DNA from: Myxococcus sp. CA023
GTDB taxonomy: Bacteria; Myxococcota; Myxococcia; Myxococcales; Myxococcaceae
Direction: 5' to 3'
Length of the DNA stretch: 64,000 bases
Assembly: GCF_010998615.1 (NCBI RefSeq)
Contig: NZ_JAAEAH010000054.1
Coordinates: forward strand, 1-64,000
The notes beneath the pieces are model-generated. The model was not told the origin of the DNA and ran no database searches. It saw only the letters and a list, made by a program, of their open reading frames with translations. Each line of letters starts with the position of its first letter. The stretch's first letter is position 1. This document shows positions 9,081-17,448 of this stretch, piece by piece. Made by a program: the position numbers and the translations under genes.

Positions 9081-10380
9081 CCTCCATGTGGAGTGTCCGT
9101 GTGCGGTGCGGCGCCAAACACCCAGGCCGCTCGGTGCACATGCTGATGGAGATTCCTGGGCAGCGTCGGTCGTGCGTTGTGCGGGCTCCATCCCGGCGCT
9201 CCGCGCTGGAGTGGCCACGCGCTCTTCGACATCTGTGCTCAACGCGGGGCGTCCCCCGTGGGGCGCGTTGAACGTCGGAGTGGTGCCGCCGCCGCGTTGC
9301 TGCGTCCCTGCGAATGCCGCCTGGTTCGCACGAGGGGCGGTGAGCTTCAGGTGGAGCAGGCGGTGCGGACTGGCGATGGCGCGGATGGCCACATCGGCCC
9401 GAGCGGATGTTCTCCTGTGCCCGGGAGAGTTCGTCTGGAGCAGGCAGTGACGACTGACGATGGCGCGGATGGCCGCATCGGCGCGACCGGATGTCGTCCT
9501 GTGCTCGGGGACGCTGCGAGTCCACGTGGAGCAGGTAGTGAAGACTGGCGATGGCTGAAACTGCCTCCTCGGTACGAACGCAGGCCACTTCATGCTCGGG
9601 TGAGCGGCGAGTCCAAGTGGAGCAGGTGGTGAGGACTGGAGATGCCTGAGACTGCCGCCTCGGTACGAACGCAGGCCACTTCATGCTCGGGTGAGCGGCG
9701 AGTCCGAGTGGAGCAGGTGGTGCGGACTGGAGATGGCTGAGACTGCCGCGTTGGCACGAGCGCAGGCCACCTCATGTTTGGGTGAGCTGCGAGTTCATCT
9801 GGCGCGGTTGGTTCAGACTCGCGGTGGCTGGGACTGCCGCATTCGACTTGGCCAGGTGCTGCCTCGCTCCCGCGCGGATGTGCTGCCAGACCTAGTGGAG
9901 CTTGGGGGAGACAGCTCGAACTGCCGCATCGGCACCGCCGCACACTGTCCTGAGGTGGTGGTCACCAGATGCGAGTCCGAGTGGATGGAGCTAGCGGCGA
10001 CGATGGGGGGTGGCTTGGGCGGCCGCATTGGCAAGTCCGCGTGCCATCTGGAACGCACTCGCAATGAGGTGCGAGTCCGAGTGGATGGAGCTAGCGGCAA
10101 GGATGGGTGGTGGGTCGAACTGCGCCGCATCGGAACACCTGCATGTCGTCCGGGCTCATTCGTAACGAGGCGCGAGGCTCGAGCGGCTGGAGCAGGCGGT
10201 GAGAAGGAGTGTTTTGGGAGACGGACTGCTGCGTCGGCATGGCCGCGTGGCGTTCAGAAGCCATGCGCATGTGACGCGCGTTCCGCGGGGAGCAGTCGAT
10301 GCTGACGGAGCTGCGGGGGCAGCGCAGGTGCATGCCGTCCGGAGTCCATGCTCACCGAGGTGCGAGACTCGTGTGGCGCA
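9081..10380. repeat. Decayed tandem array continuing the parS period
   Basis: Degenerate copies resembling half or whole parS recur at 9081, 9251, 9344, 9429, 9520, 9611, 9702, 9793, about 9887, 9974, 10074, about 10175, 10280 and about 10365. Between 9429 and 9793 the period is exactly 91 bp and the whole unit is conserved; the units at 9520 and 9611 are nearly identical. The copy at 9520 keeps the core TCCACGTGGA; its neighbours read TCCAAGTGGA and TCCGAGTGGA. A further direct repeat of about 28 bp (GCGAGTCCGAGTGGATGGAG...) occurs at 9971 and 10071. No gene is credible here. I infer a fossil extension of the centromere. Confidence 0.7.
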
Positions 10381-10676
10381 GATGGCAGGGACGGGCGGCA
10401 ACTCATCGCGCAGCTCAGATGAGCTGAGCGACGGAGCCGCTGCAGTGGGCGAACCCTCCGCGACATGTCGTCCGTGGGTCGCGCGAGCGCCAGGCAGGGC
10501 AGGACGAGCGACAGCAGGACGGAGCGGTTCGCGTAGGAGTGCATGCGCGCGGGGGAACCTTGTGAGCGCCCGGCGCGCGCGGATGCCATCACCTCCGTGG
10601 TGGATTTCATGCTGAACGGACCGCGCGCCCCCCCGGAGGCCCCTCGCGCGGGGGCGCCGGCGGCACTCCCGTAGTC

Positions 10677-10737
10677 CGCTGTTCGGAAATGTCGGGGGTT
10701 TTGCGCCCGCGAAATCTCCCGACATTTCCGAACAGCG
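10677..10737. repeat. Perfect 20-bp inverted repeat with 21-base loop
   Basis: CGCTGTTCGGAAATGTCGGG at 10677-10696 is exactly complementary to 10718-10737, with a 21-base loop. Imperfect symmetry continues outwards (GGGGCGC on the left, GCGCCCC on the right at about 10650 and 10755), so a cruciform of more than 100 bp is possible. No gene adjoins it, which argues against a plain terminator. It could be a miniature transposable element, a REP-like hairpin, or a binding site. No target-site duplication was recognised. Confidence 0.65.
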
Positions 10738-12744
10738 AGCTGCCGAGGTGCGCCCCGGCTCTCGGGGCGCCTCGCCTCATGGCGCGCCTCAAAAGGGCTG
10801 AGCGATTGCGTCGCCGCGGTGGGCCAACCCACCGGCTGCCTCGCGCGGAGAAATGGCCGCCAGGAGGGGTGGGGTACTCGCTTGCCAGGCTGCGATGGAC
10901 CGCTCGCGCAGGTCGAGCGAATGCGTACCGGACATGGCAGGCGGTACCTCCTCTCACTCAATAGTCTCCGTCTGCTCGCATCATCCGCACGCCGCGATCA
11001 GACTGCGACACCGGTACGTCGACACTCCTTCCGGAGTTCATGCTCACCGAGATGCGAGGTCCGTGTGGCGCAGATGGCGAGTACGGACTGTTCCCGTGAA
11101 AATGCATCGGTCCGATTGCAGGTTGGCGGGCGCTCCGGCTCAGCGATGTGCGAGTCCCATGCGGAGTAGTCGGCGTGGACGAGCAGCCGTTCGGGCCACG
11201 TCTTTGGCACGGTCTCATGTCGCCCTGAAGCTCTGGCTCAATGCAGAACCGGGCTCGATGTGACCGCGGAGAAGCTGCGGCCCACACCACTCGGTCCCGC
11301 TCAGCGGTGCGCTATCCGATCCCTGTTCCTGATGGGAAATCAGGGCACCTCGGTTGAGGCATCGATGTGACGGCATGCTGCCTCGCGATTCGTGAGGCGC
11401 TCAGTGGGCGTGGAGCTCCCGGTGATGCCGCCGGACGCAGAACCTCATCGATGCGACGTCTGGCGCTGCGTACCCATGTCGAGCGGCCCATCTCCGGCAC
11501 ACTTGGAGGGCGCGAAACGAACTCACCGTGGTTGGCGAAGTCCGATGGAGTTCCTCGCCTGCCGTCATCGGATGCGTGGCCCTGATGAACATCCCTGCGG
11601 CGAAAACCTCGTGCAGGTGTGAGTCGCCATCCGCATCGCCGTTCGTCGCGGCGTGTTTCGCGCGACCGCTGTCCGTCCCGAGTGGTGAGTCCGCTGAGCT
11701 GGGCCGGCAGTTGGACTGACCTCGTCGATGTGATGCCTGCGGTCGTTGGCGGAAGTGAGGGGGATGGGTCCTCGCCTGGAGTTCGCTTCGAACCACGTGA
11801 CCGGGTCAGACGCGTCGCGCGCGATTCCAAGAGGGTAGGGCTTCGCGGCGGGAATCCTCGGCAAAGGGGGAACCAATGTGCGTGGTCATGTGGACTGCCG
11901 GCGGCGTGGCTCATGCGGACGGCTGACGTTGAGGCTCATGTGAAAGCACCATCGCCGCGCGCAGGACTCCGTCGCCCGTTCCACGCGGAACATGGATGCC
12001 ACGTGTCAGCGTCACTCAAGCCGGTGGCTCATCGACGCTCGCAGGTTACACTCGGCAAGGCCTGGGCCGCTTCAACGCGCGTCGCATGGGGTGGCGGCAT
12101 GGCTCAACTGCGCGGCATGGGGCGCTTCCAGTCGCGTGCGCAAGTTCGCTGCACTGACCCGACTTACCGCGCGCATCCCGGAAGCGACGGTGCCGCATCG
12201 CGCGGGCGAGAAAGAACAGCTGAAGTGCCAAGGCCTCGCCGGAACCAGGCGCTGCGCGGGTCTACGAGGCGGTGCAGCGGTTGCTCCACGCAGATGGGCC
12301 GAGCCAAGCCGGTCGGATGCGGAACCATTGGGCCCAACACTGCCAATGGCACCGCGTCGTGCCCGAGGACGGCCCACCACCGATAGCGTGTGATGCGCCG
12401 AAGCAATCAGCGCGTGCCTTCCGCGTGCCAACCGGCAACCCCGACCGTAGCCTCACGCGGGCATCGTGCGAAACGCACCCGCTACCCGCGACAACGTCAC
12501 CGCGTGAGGACAGAACCCACGGATGCCCGTGGCCCGAAACGCGCGGCTGCATCCACATTCAGGGAACCCAGAAGCCCGGCCTCGCGCGCGAACGCGACGC
12601 ACGTTCGTGGGCTCTGCTCGAAGTCCACCACCGCCGACCCCCTGAAAACTGGCTCAAAGGTCCGGGAACCCCGCAAACAGACTCGGCACGTCTTATTCCG
12701 CGAGGGCTTCCTTCCCGCCTGCTCACTCGCTGCACGGCCGCGGG
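10738..12744. other. Gene-free stretch between the decayed repeats and parA
   Basis: No gene with normal codon bias was recognised on either strand. It holds one imperfect parS (11978) and a dispersed repeat: TCCGGAGTTCATGCTCACCG (about 11033) matches about 10340 nearly exactly and is followed in both places by TGTGGCGCAGATGGC. A weak parS-like remnant (AGTCCCATGCGGAG) lies at about 11153. The rest looks unconstrained. Confidence 0.4.
11978..11991. promoter_or_regulatory. parS: Outlying parS-like site (one mismatch)
   Basis: GTTCCACGCGGAAC differs from the cluster consensus only at position 9 (T to C), which breaks the central CACGTG. It stands about 3 kb from the last cluster site and about 1.15 kb before parA. 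It brings the one-mismatch-or-better total to 23; the site at 12745 makes 24. Confidence 0.7.
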
Positions 12745-12758
12745 GTTCCACGAGGAAC
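12745..12758. promoter_or_regulatory. parS: Outlying parS-like site upstream of parA (one mismatch)
   Basis: GTTCCACGAGGAAC, again altered only at position 9 (T to A), lies about 385 bp before the parA start. It is a candidate site for ParB feedback on parAB expression as well as for segregation. Binding is inferred from the sequence only. Confidence 0.65.
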
Positions 12759-12853
12759 GTGCCGTCTCCAGCCTGGGGACGGCGTGGCCACGGCTGGGCG
12801 GAACAGGTGCAGCCCGGTGGGGGCCCCACGGACCGGCGGCTCGGCCGCATCAT

Positions 12854-12932
12854 TATATAGGGGGCTGACACGGGCCCTCCGTGGCCCCGTTCGACTGGCA
12901 CCCCGGCGCACCGCCTCCTTATATAAGGAGGC
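12854..12932. promoter_or_regulatory. TATATA palindrome and related half-site upstream of parA
   Basis: A perfect 20-bp palindrome, GCCTCCTTATATAAGGAGGC, occupies 12913-12932. A similar half, TATATAGGGGGC, lies at 12854-12865, exactly 66 bp upstream by its TATATA. A/T-rich hexamers are rare in this DNA, so the pair stands out. It may contain a promoter -10 element and an operator for the par operon. The distance to the parA start (about 210 bp) leaves room for a leader. Confidence 0.4.
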
Positions 12933-13141
12933 ACACCCGGCCAGCCTCCAGGCCTCTTCCGGGCACCTGCCACCGGCCTCCAGGTCGCGCAACCCCCGTG
13001 AAGAGAGCAGGGAAGCAAGGCTCGCCGTGAATTTGATCCGATACCAAACCGCGTGCTAGCAGCGTGGATCAGCGCGCAACCGTGCACTGCATCACGCGCG
13101 GGGCCCTGGCCTATGGCCGGGGAGAGAGAGGATGGGCCACC

Positions 13142-13933
13142 GTGGGTCGTATCATCTGCATCTCCAACCAGAAGGGCGGCGTCGGGAAGACCACCACCGC
13201 CATCAACCTCGCCGCGAGCCTGGCCTCCGCGGAGCGCCGCACGCTGCTGGTGGACATGGACCCGCAGGGCAACGCGGGCAGTGGCCTGGGCATCAAGCAG
13301 GACAACATCACCGGCACCATCTACGAAGCGCTGCTCAATGACCGGCCCATCCAGGAGCTGCTCCACCCCACGGAGCTGCGCTACCTCCAGGTGGTGCCCG
13401 CCACGCCGGACCTCACCGGCGCCGAGGTCGAGCTGGTCAACCAGGACAACCGCGAGTTCCGCCTCCGCGATGCCCTGCGCCCGCTGGCCTCCGAATACGA
13501 CTACATCATCATCGACTGTCCGCCGTCGCTCGGCCTGCTGACGCTCAACGCGCTGGCCGCCGCGGACTCCGTCCTCATCCCGCTCCAGTGCGAGTACTAC
13601 GCGCTCGAGGGACTCTCGCAGCTCACCCACACCATCGACCTGGTGAAGCAGGGTCTCAACCCGGACCTGAAGATGGAGGGCATCCTCCTCACCATGTTCG
13701 ACTCGCGGGCCAACATCGCCCACCAGGTCGTCGAAGAGGTGCGCGGGTACTTCAAGAAGCAGGTGTTCGAGGTCATCGTGCCGCGCAACGTGCGCCTGTC
13801 CGAGTGTCCCTCCTTCGGAAAGCCCATCATCCTGTACGACATCAAGTCGAAGGGTTGTGAGAGCTACCTCGCGCTGGGCCGCGAGCTGATGAAGCGGGAC
13901 ACCCCCAAGAGCCCTCGCAGGCGCGTGGCTTGA
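13142..13933 (+). CDS. parA: Chromosome partitioning ATPase ParA (Soj family)
   Basis: Deviant-Walker P-loop ATPase that drives segregation of ParB-bound origins, binding DNA nonspecifically in the ATP-dimer form. The 263-residue product begins GRIICISNQKGGVGKTTTAI, with the P-loop including both lysines of KGGVGKT. The A' motif LLVDMDPQGNAGSGLG (about 36-51) and Walker B-like YIIIDCPPSLGLLT (about 120-133) follow. A GTG start is chosen because the conserved fold begins at once and a purine-rich GAGAGAGAGGA precedes it. An earlier in-frame GTG at 13064 would add 26 residues without family similarity. parB follows 25 bases later and the parS cluster lies upstream. Confidence 0.95.
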   Translation: MGRIICISNQKGGVGKTTTAINLAASLASAERRTLLVDMDPQGNAGSGLGIKQDNITGTIYEALLNDRPIQELLHPTELRYLQVVPATPDLTGAEVELVNQDNREFRLRDALRPLASEYDYIIIDCPPSLGLLTLNALAAADSVLIPLQCEYYALEGLSQLTHTIDLVKQGLNPDLKMEGILLTMFDSRANIAHQVVEEVRGYFKKQVFEVIVPRNVRLSECPSFGKPIILYDIKSKGCESYLALGRELMKRDTPKSPRRRVA

Positions 13934-13958
13934 GCCGCGCCCTGGCTGGAGTCACGAC

Positions 13959-14849
13959 GTGGTGAAAGCAGACATGCAGAAGCGGGCCCTGGGGCGCGGG
14001 CTGTCAGCCCTCATCCCCCAGGCGGGCGCCACCGGGGCCGCCAAGGGCGAGCAGGCCCCGAAGGCCGGCGTCCTCAAGCTCCCCATCGAGTCCATCCACC
14101 GCGACAAGGACCAGCCGCGCCGCTACTTCGACGAGGAGAAGCTCAAGGAGCTCACCGAGTCCATCAAGGCGCAGGGGGTGCTGCAGCCCATCCTCGTCCG
14201 CAAGGCGAGTGACGGCTACCGCATCATCGCGGGTGAGCGCCGCTGGCGCGCGTCCCAGGCGGCCGGCCTCAAGGAAGTGCCCGCCATCGTCCGCGAGGTG
14301 ACGGAGGTCCAGGCCTTCGAACTGGCGCTGGTGGAGAACCTCCAGCGCTCGGACCTGAACCCCATCGAAGAGGCGGAGGGCTACAAGCGCCTGGTGGAGG
14401 AGTTCAAGCTCACGCAGGAGCAGGTCAGCGTGCGCGTGGGCAAGGAGCGCTCCACGGTGGCCAACGCCCTGCGCCTGCTGGCGCTGCCCGCGGACGTCAA
14501 GGGCATGGTGGCGGATGGCTCGCTCAGCATGGGCCATGCGCGCGCGCTCCTGGGCGTGCCCCGGCTGCCGGAGCTGCAGAACCTGGCCAAGCAAGTCGCG
14601 GACAAGAAGCTCTCCGTGCGTGACACGGAGCGGCTGGTCCAGCAGAGTCGCTCCAGCGGGAAGAAGGACGCGGGCAAGGCGGCACCGAAGCAGAGCCCGC
14701 AGGTGAAGGCACTGGTGGAGGAGCTTCAGCGGCGACTGGGTACCAAGGTCCGGCTCACCGAACGAAGCCCCGGAAAGGGCACCATCGAGGTGGACTTCTT
14801 CTCGTACGATGACCTCGACCGGCTCTTGAAGCTTCTCAGGAAGGAGTAG
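13959..14849 (+). CDS. parB: Chromosome partitioning protein ParB
   Basis: CTP-dependent DNA clamp that loads at parS and spreads, giving ParA its cargo. The 296-residue product has the ParA-contact segment KRALGRGLSALIP at the N-terminus. The CTP-binding domain contains GYRIIAGERRWRASQAAGL and VENLQRSDLNPIEEAEGYKRL. The helix-turn-helix LTQEQVSVRVGKERSTVANALRLL binds parS, and the last 50 residues form the dimerisation domain. The GTG at 13959 has GGAG seven bases upstream; starting at the internal ATG (13974) would remove only five residues. The next gene's ribosome binding site overlaps the 3' end, so the genes are cotranscribed. Confidence 0.96.
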   Translation: MVKADMQKRALGRGLSALIPQAGATGAAKGEQAPKAGVLKLPIESIHRDKDQPRRYFDEEKLKELTESIKAQGVLQPILVRKASDGYRIIAGERRWRASQAAGLKEVPAIVREVTEVQAFELALVENLQRSDLNPIEEAEGYKRLVEEFKLTQEQVSVRVGKERSTVANALRLLALPADVKGMVADGSLSMGHARALLGVPRLPELQNLAKQVADKKLSVRDTERLVQQSRSSGKKDAGKAAPKQSPQVKALVEELQRRLGTKVRLTERSPGKGTIEVDFFSYDDLDRLLKLLRKE

Positions 14850-14852
14850 GAC

Positions 14853-15305
14853 GTGGCGCTCCTTGGCGGGAAAAAAGACGAATCATCCAGCAAGCCTCTG
14901 TTCAGGCGGGAGGAGGAATCCGTGTCGCAGCGTTCTGGTGAGGTCCACACGCTCCTGGGCAAGGGGAGCGAGTTCGAAGGGAAGCTGACCTTCGAAGGGC
15001 AGGTCCGTATCGACGGCAAGTTCCAGGGGCAGATCATCACCAAGGACGTGCTCGTCATTGGGGATGGCGCCAAGGTCCAGGCCGAAATCCAGGCTGGCAC
15101 CGTCATCATCAACGGCCAGGTCGAAGGCAACGTGAAGGCGACGCAGATCATCGAGCTGAAGACGCCTGGCCGCGTGAAGGGCAACCTCGAGACGCCGTCG
15201 CTGTCCATGGACCGCGGTGTCATCTTCGAGGGCTCGCTGAAGATGGAGAACCTGGGCACCGCGGGCGCCCGGCCGCCTCCGCCTCCGGGTGGCGAGAAGA
15301 AGTAG
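14853..15305 (+). CDS. bacM: Bactofilin BacM
   Basis: Cytoskeletal bactofilin that polymerises into filaments without nucleotide. Of 150 residues, about 35-135 form the right-handed beta-helix, seen as repeated short glycine-separated strands (FEGKLTFEGQVRIDGKFQGQ, VIINGQVEGNVKATQIIELK). A basic/acidic N-terminal tail of about 30 residues and a proline-rich tail (ARPPPPPGGEKK) flank it. Length and position after parB match M. xanthus BacM, which is reported to be N-terminally processed. GTG start with AAGGAG inside the end of parB. Linkage to parAB fits the known role of bactofilins in placing the ParAB-parS complex. Confidence 0.93.
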   Translation: MALLGGKKDESSSKPLFRREEESVSQRSGEVHTLLGKGSEFEGKLTFEGQVRIDGKFQGQIITKDVLVIGDGAKVQAEIQAGTVIINGQVEGNVKATQIIELKTPGRVKGNLETPSLSMDRGVIFEGSLKMENLGTAGARPPPPPGGEKK

Positions 15306-15307
15306 AC

Positions 15308-15853
15308 GTGCGTTCCTGGAAGCACATGGCGCCAGCCTCACTGCTGGCGCTCACCCTCCTGGGCGGCTGCAAGGGTTGCGGCCAGGAGGATGCTGCTTCC
15401 GGCACCGGAGAGGATGACGGCCGTCCGTCCTCCATCCGCTCCGGTGTGAAGGTGCCGCTGCCGGAGGGCTGGTCCGCGCTGGTGGCGCCGGATGAGAGCT
15501 TCCAGGCGGGTCCGCCCGGCCGGCCCGTGTTGCGGGTGGACCTGCGGCGCGGGGACGGCGAGCAGCTGCCCTCCGTGGACACCCTGGCCGACCGCGTCCG
15601 CGAGGAGCTGAAGGACTTCGAGCTCTCGCTGGACCAGGAAGAAGAGACGGAGCGCTACTCGCTGCTGCGCATCACCCTGGCGCCCAAGCTGGCGGATGGG
15701 GGCGTGGGCCCGGAAGCCCCTGGTTTCTTCGGCGCGCGGCGCGTGGGCAACGACTTGTTCCTCTGTGCCAGCCTGCCGGGCGCGTCCGCCGAGGATGTGC
15801 TGCGTGCCACCGAGGCCTGCCGCGAAATCCAGGTCCAGGGCGCGCTGCCATAG
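15308..15853 (+). CDS. Putative lipoprotein downstream of bacM
   Basis: A 181-residue product whose first 20 residues form a lipoprotein signal (hydrophobic SLLALTLLGG, then Cys21). The mature part is acidic at first (EDAASGTGEDDGRPSS), then reads KVPLPEGWSALVAPDESFQA and has conserved-looking beta-strands to the end. I do not recognise a family; the layout suggests a small periplasmic or outer-membrane-anchored domain. GTG start two bases after the bacM stop, so it is probably the fourth gene of the par operon. No link to segregation is evident. Confidence 0.8.
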   Translation: MRSWKHMAPASLLALTLLGGCKGCGQEDAASGTGEDDGRPSSIRSGVKVPLPEGWSALVAPDESFQAGPPGRPVLRVDLRRGDGEQLPSVDTLADRVREELKDFELSLDQEEETERYSLLRITLAPKLADGGVGPEAPGFFGARRVGNDLFLCASLPGASAEDVLRATEACREIQVQGALP

Positions 15854-16152
15854 CGAGCAGCACCGCGCGTCCAAGGCAATCACACGTCGAGACAGGTGGG
15901 AGTGTCACCTCCTGGCGGAGTCGATGCAGGCGAGCAGGCTTCCGTTACCGCCTCGTGAACATCTGGCGCGGCTCGGGTGTCCCAACGTTATGCATTTCAG
16001 GGTGCACTTCCGTGCACGCCACGCCGACATTGACGCTCAGGGACTTCCCCTGGCCGTCACGAATCTTTAACCTCACCCTCCCGGACTGCGTTGGGTGCTC
16101 GCCTCGGACCCATCCAGGACCTCCACGCAGTGCCCTCGCAAGGAGTCCCCGC
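15854..16152. promoter_or_regulatory. Intergenic stretch with candidate operator
   Basis: No gene seen. It contains GTGCAC-TTCC-GTGCAC (16002-16017), a perfect inverted repeat of a self-palindromic hexamer that could bind a dimeric regulator of the next gene, and an imperfect CAGGTG...CACCTCCTG hairpin near 15894-15916 that may end the par transcript. AGGAG at 16140 is the ribosome binding site of the next gene. Confidence 0.35.
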
Positions 16153-16347
16153 ATGTCGTTCTCCGGAATGCTCCCCCTCCAGTTCGCCACCGTGGACATC
16201 GCACCCGTGGGAGAGCAGCTGATCGCCGTGGGCGGCCTCGTGGTCGCCGGGCTGGGGGCGCTCTGGGCCGCCTGGACGCGGCCGTCCGCGCAGCCGGTGC
16301 CCATTCCCGTGCGCGGCGGCTCGTCGCGCCGCAACCCGCGTCGCTGA
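16153..16347 (+). CDS. Small single-span membrane protein (64 residues)
   Basis: The ATG at 16153 has AGGAG eight bases upstream; earlier in-frame starts add sequence without coding character. The product has an N-terminal segment, one membrane helix (QLIAVGGLVVAGLGALWAAW, about residues 22-41) and a basic tail ending SSRRNPRR, predicting a cytoplasmic C-terminus. No family is recognised. It stands between the par operon and convergent egtD, with a hairpin after it. Confidence 0.65.
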   Translation: MSFSGMLPLQFATVDIAPVGEQLIAVGGLVVAGLGALWAAWTRPSAQPVPIPVRGGSSRRNPRR

Positions 16348-16359
16348 ATCATTGCGAAG

Positions 16360-16393
16360 GGCGCGAAGGTGGGGTGAGTCCCCGCCCCGCGCC
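16360..16393. terminator. Hairpin between the small membrane protein gene and egtD
   Basis: GGCGCG pairs with CGCGCC (16360-16365 and 16388-16393), with an inner GGGG/CCCC stem (16371-16374 and 16380-16383). It lies between two convergent genes and could serve both. No T-run follows on either strand. Confidence 0.45.
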
Positions 16394-16413
16394 GCTGAAA
16401 GCAGCACCCCGCC

Positions 16414-17439
16414 TCAGCGCTTGAAGGCCAGGGAGAGGGCGAAGTCGCCCGCGGCGTCCGTCCACCACTCGGCCAGCGTGAGTCCCGCGGCCGACAGCTC
16501 GGATGCCACCTGCCGCTGGTGGAACTTGCAGCTCACCTCCGTGCGCAGCACCTCCCCTTCGGCGAAGTCCACCTGCTTGCGCAGCGTGGACAGCCACACC
16601 GTCTGCGCGCGCCGGGACACCAGGCGCATCTCAATCCAGGCGTTCTTCTCGTCGAAGGGCGCGAAGTGCTCGAAGGCGTCCGGGTCGAAGTCCCCTCCCA
16701 GCTCGCGGTTGAGCACCTTGAGCACGTTGCGGTTGAACTCGGCCGTCACACCCGCGCTGTCGTTGTAGGCGGCGTACAGCCGTTCGCGGTCCTTGATGAG
16801 GTCGGTGCCCAGGAGCAGCCCGTCTCCCGGCTGCAGCCCGGCGGAGAGCTGCCTCAGGAAGAGCGCGCGCTGCGCCGGCTTCAAGTTGCCGATGGTGCCG
16901 CCCAGAAAGGCGACCAGCCGCCGGCCGCCGTTGGGGATCTGGCCCAGGTGGCGCTCGAAGTCGCCCACCACCGCGTGCACGGTGATGCCCGGGTACTCGC
17001 GCGCCAGGCCCGACGCCGCGCGCCGCAGGAAGGTCTCGCTCACGTCGAAGGGGACGAAGCGAGCCAGTCGGCCCGCCTCCTCCAGCGCGTCCAGGAGCAG
17101 GCGCGTCTTCTCGCTGGTGCCGCTGCCCAGCTCGATGAGCGTGTCCGCGCCGCTCAAGCGGGCGATGTCACCGGCGTGGGCCAGCAGGATTTCCCGCTCG
17201 CGCCGAGTCGGGTAGTACTCCGGCAGCCGGGTGATGTCGTCGAAGAGTTGGCTGCCGCGCTCGTCGTAGAGCCACTTGGGAGATAGCTCCTTGGGCGTGC
17301 CGCACAGGCCCTGGAGCGCCTCTTCCCGCAGGGCGCGCTTCGCGTCGCCCGGCTTCACGTAAACGTCCACCTGGACTCCCGGCGTGTGCTGCGCGTCTTC
17401 ACCCGGAGTCGCCACCGTCGGTACCGTCGTCACCCGCAT
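16414..17439 (-). CDS. egtD: L-histidine N(alpha)-methyltransferase EgtD
   Basis: SAM-dependent enzyme that trimethylates histidine to hercynine, the first step of ergothioneine synthesis. The 341-residue product shows the EgtD signatures LSPKWLYDERGSQLFDDITR and LPEYYPTRREREIL, the SAM loop LIELGSGTSEKTRLLLDAL and FLGGTIGNL. YNDSAGVTAEFNRN and late AWIEMRLVSR complete the fold. It lies directly downstream of egtB with a 9-base gap, so both come from one minus-strand transcript. No egtA, egtC or egtE is adjacent. Confidence 0.95.
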   Translation of the reverse strand: MRVTTVPTVATPGEDAQHTPGVQVDVYVKPGDAKRALREEALQGLCGTPKELSPKWLYDERGSQLFDDITRLPEYYPTRREREILLAHAGDIARLSGADTLIELGSGTSEKTRLLLDALEEAGRLARFVPFDVSETFLRRAASGLAREYPGITVHAVVGDFERHLGQIPNGGRRLVAFLGGTIGNLKPAQRALFLRQLSAGLQPGDGLLLGTDLIKDRERLYAAYNDSAGVTAEFNRNVLKVLNRELGGDFDPDAFEHFAPFDEKNAWIEMRLVSRRAQTVWLSTLRKQVDFAEGEVLRTEVSCKFHQRQVASELSAAGLTLAEWWTDAAGDFALSLAFKR

Positions 17440-17448
17440 CGCCTCACC

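Noticed and set aside
11619-12386. 255-residue plus-strand frame in the gene-free region
   Set aside because: It runs through a parS site and repeat remnants and has no fold or codon bias of a real gene.
13033-13060. Sigma-70-type promoter TTGATC/GCTAGC before parA
   Set aside because: The -35 is acceptable but the -10 match is poor; too weak to list as a feature.
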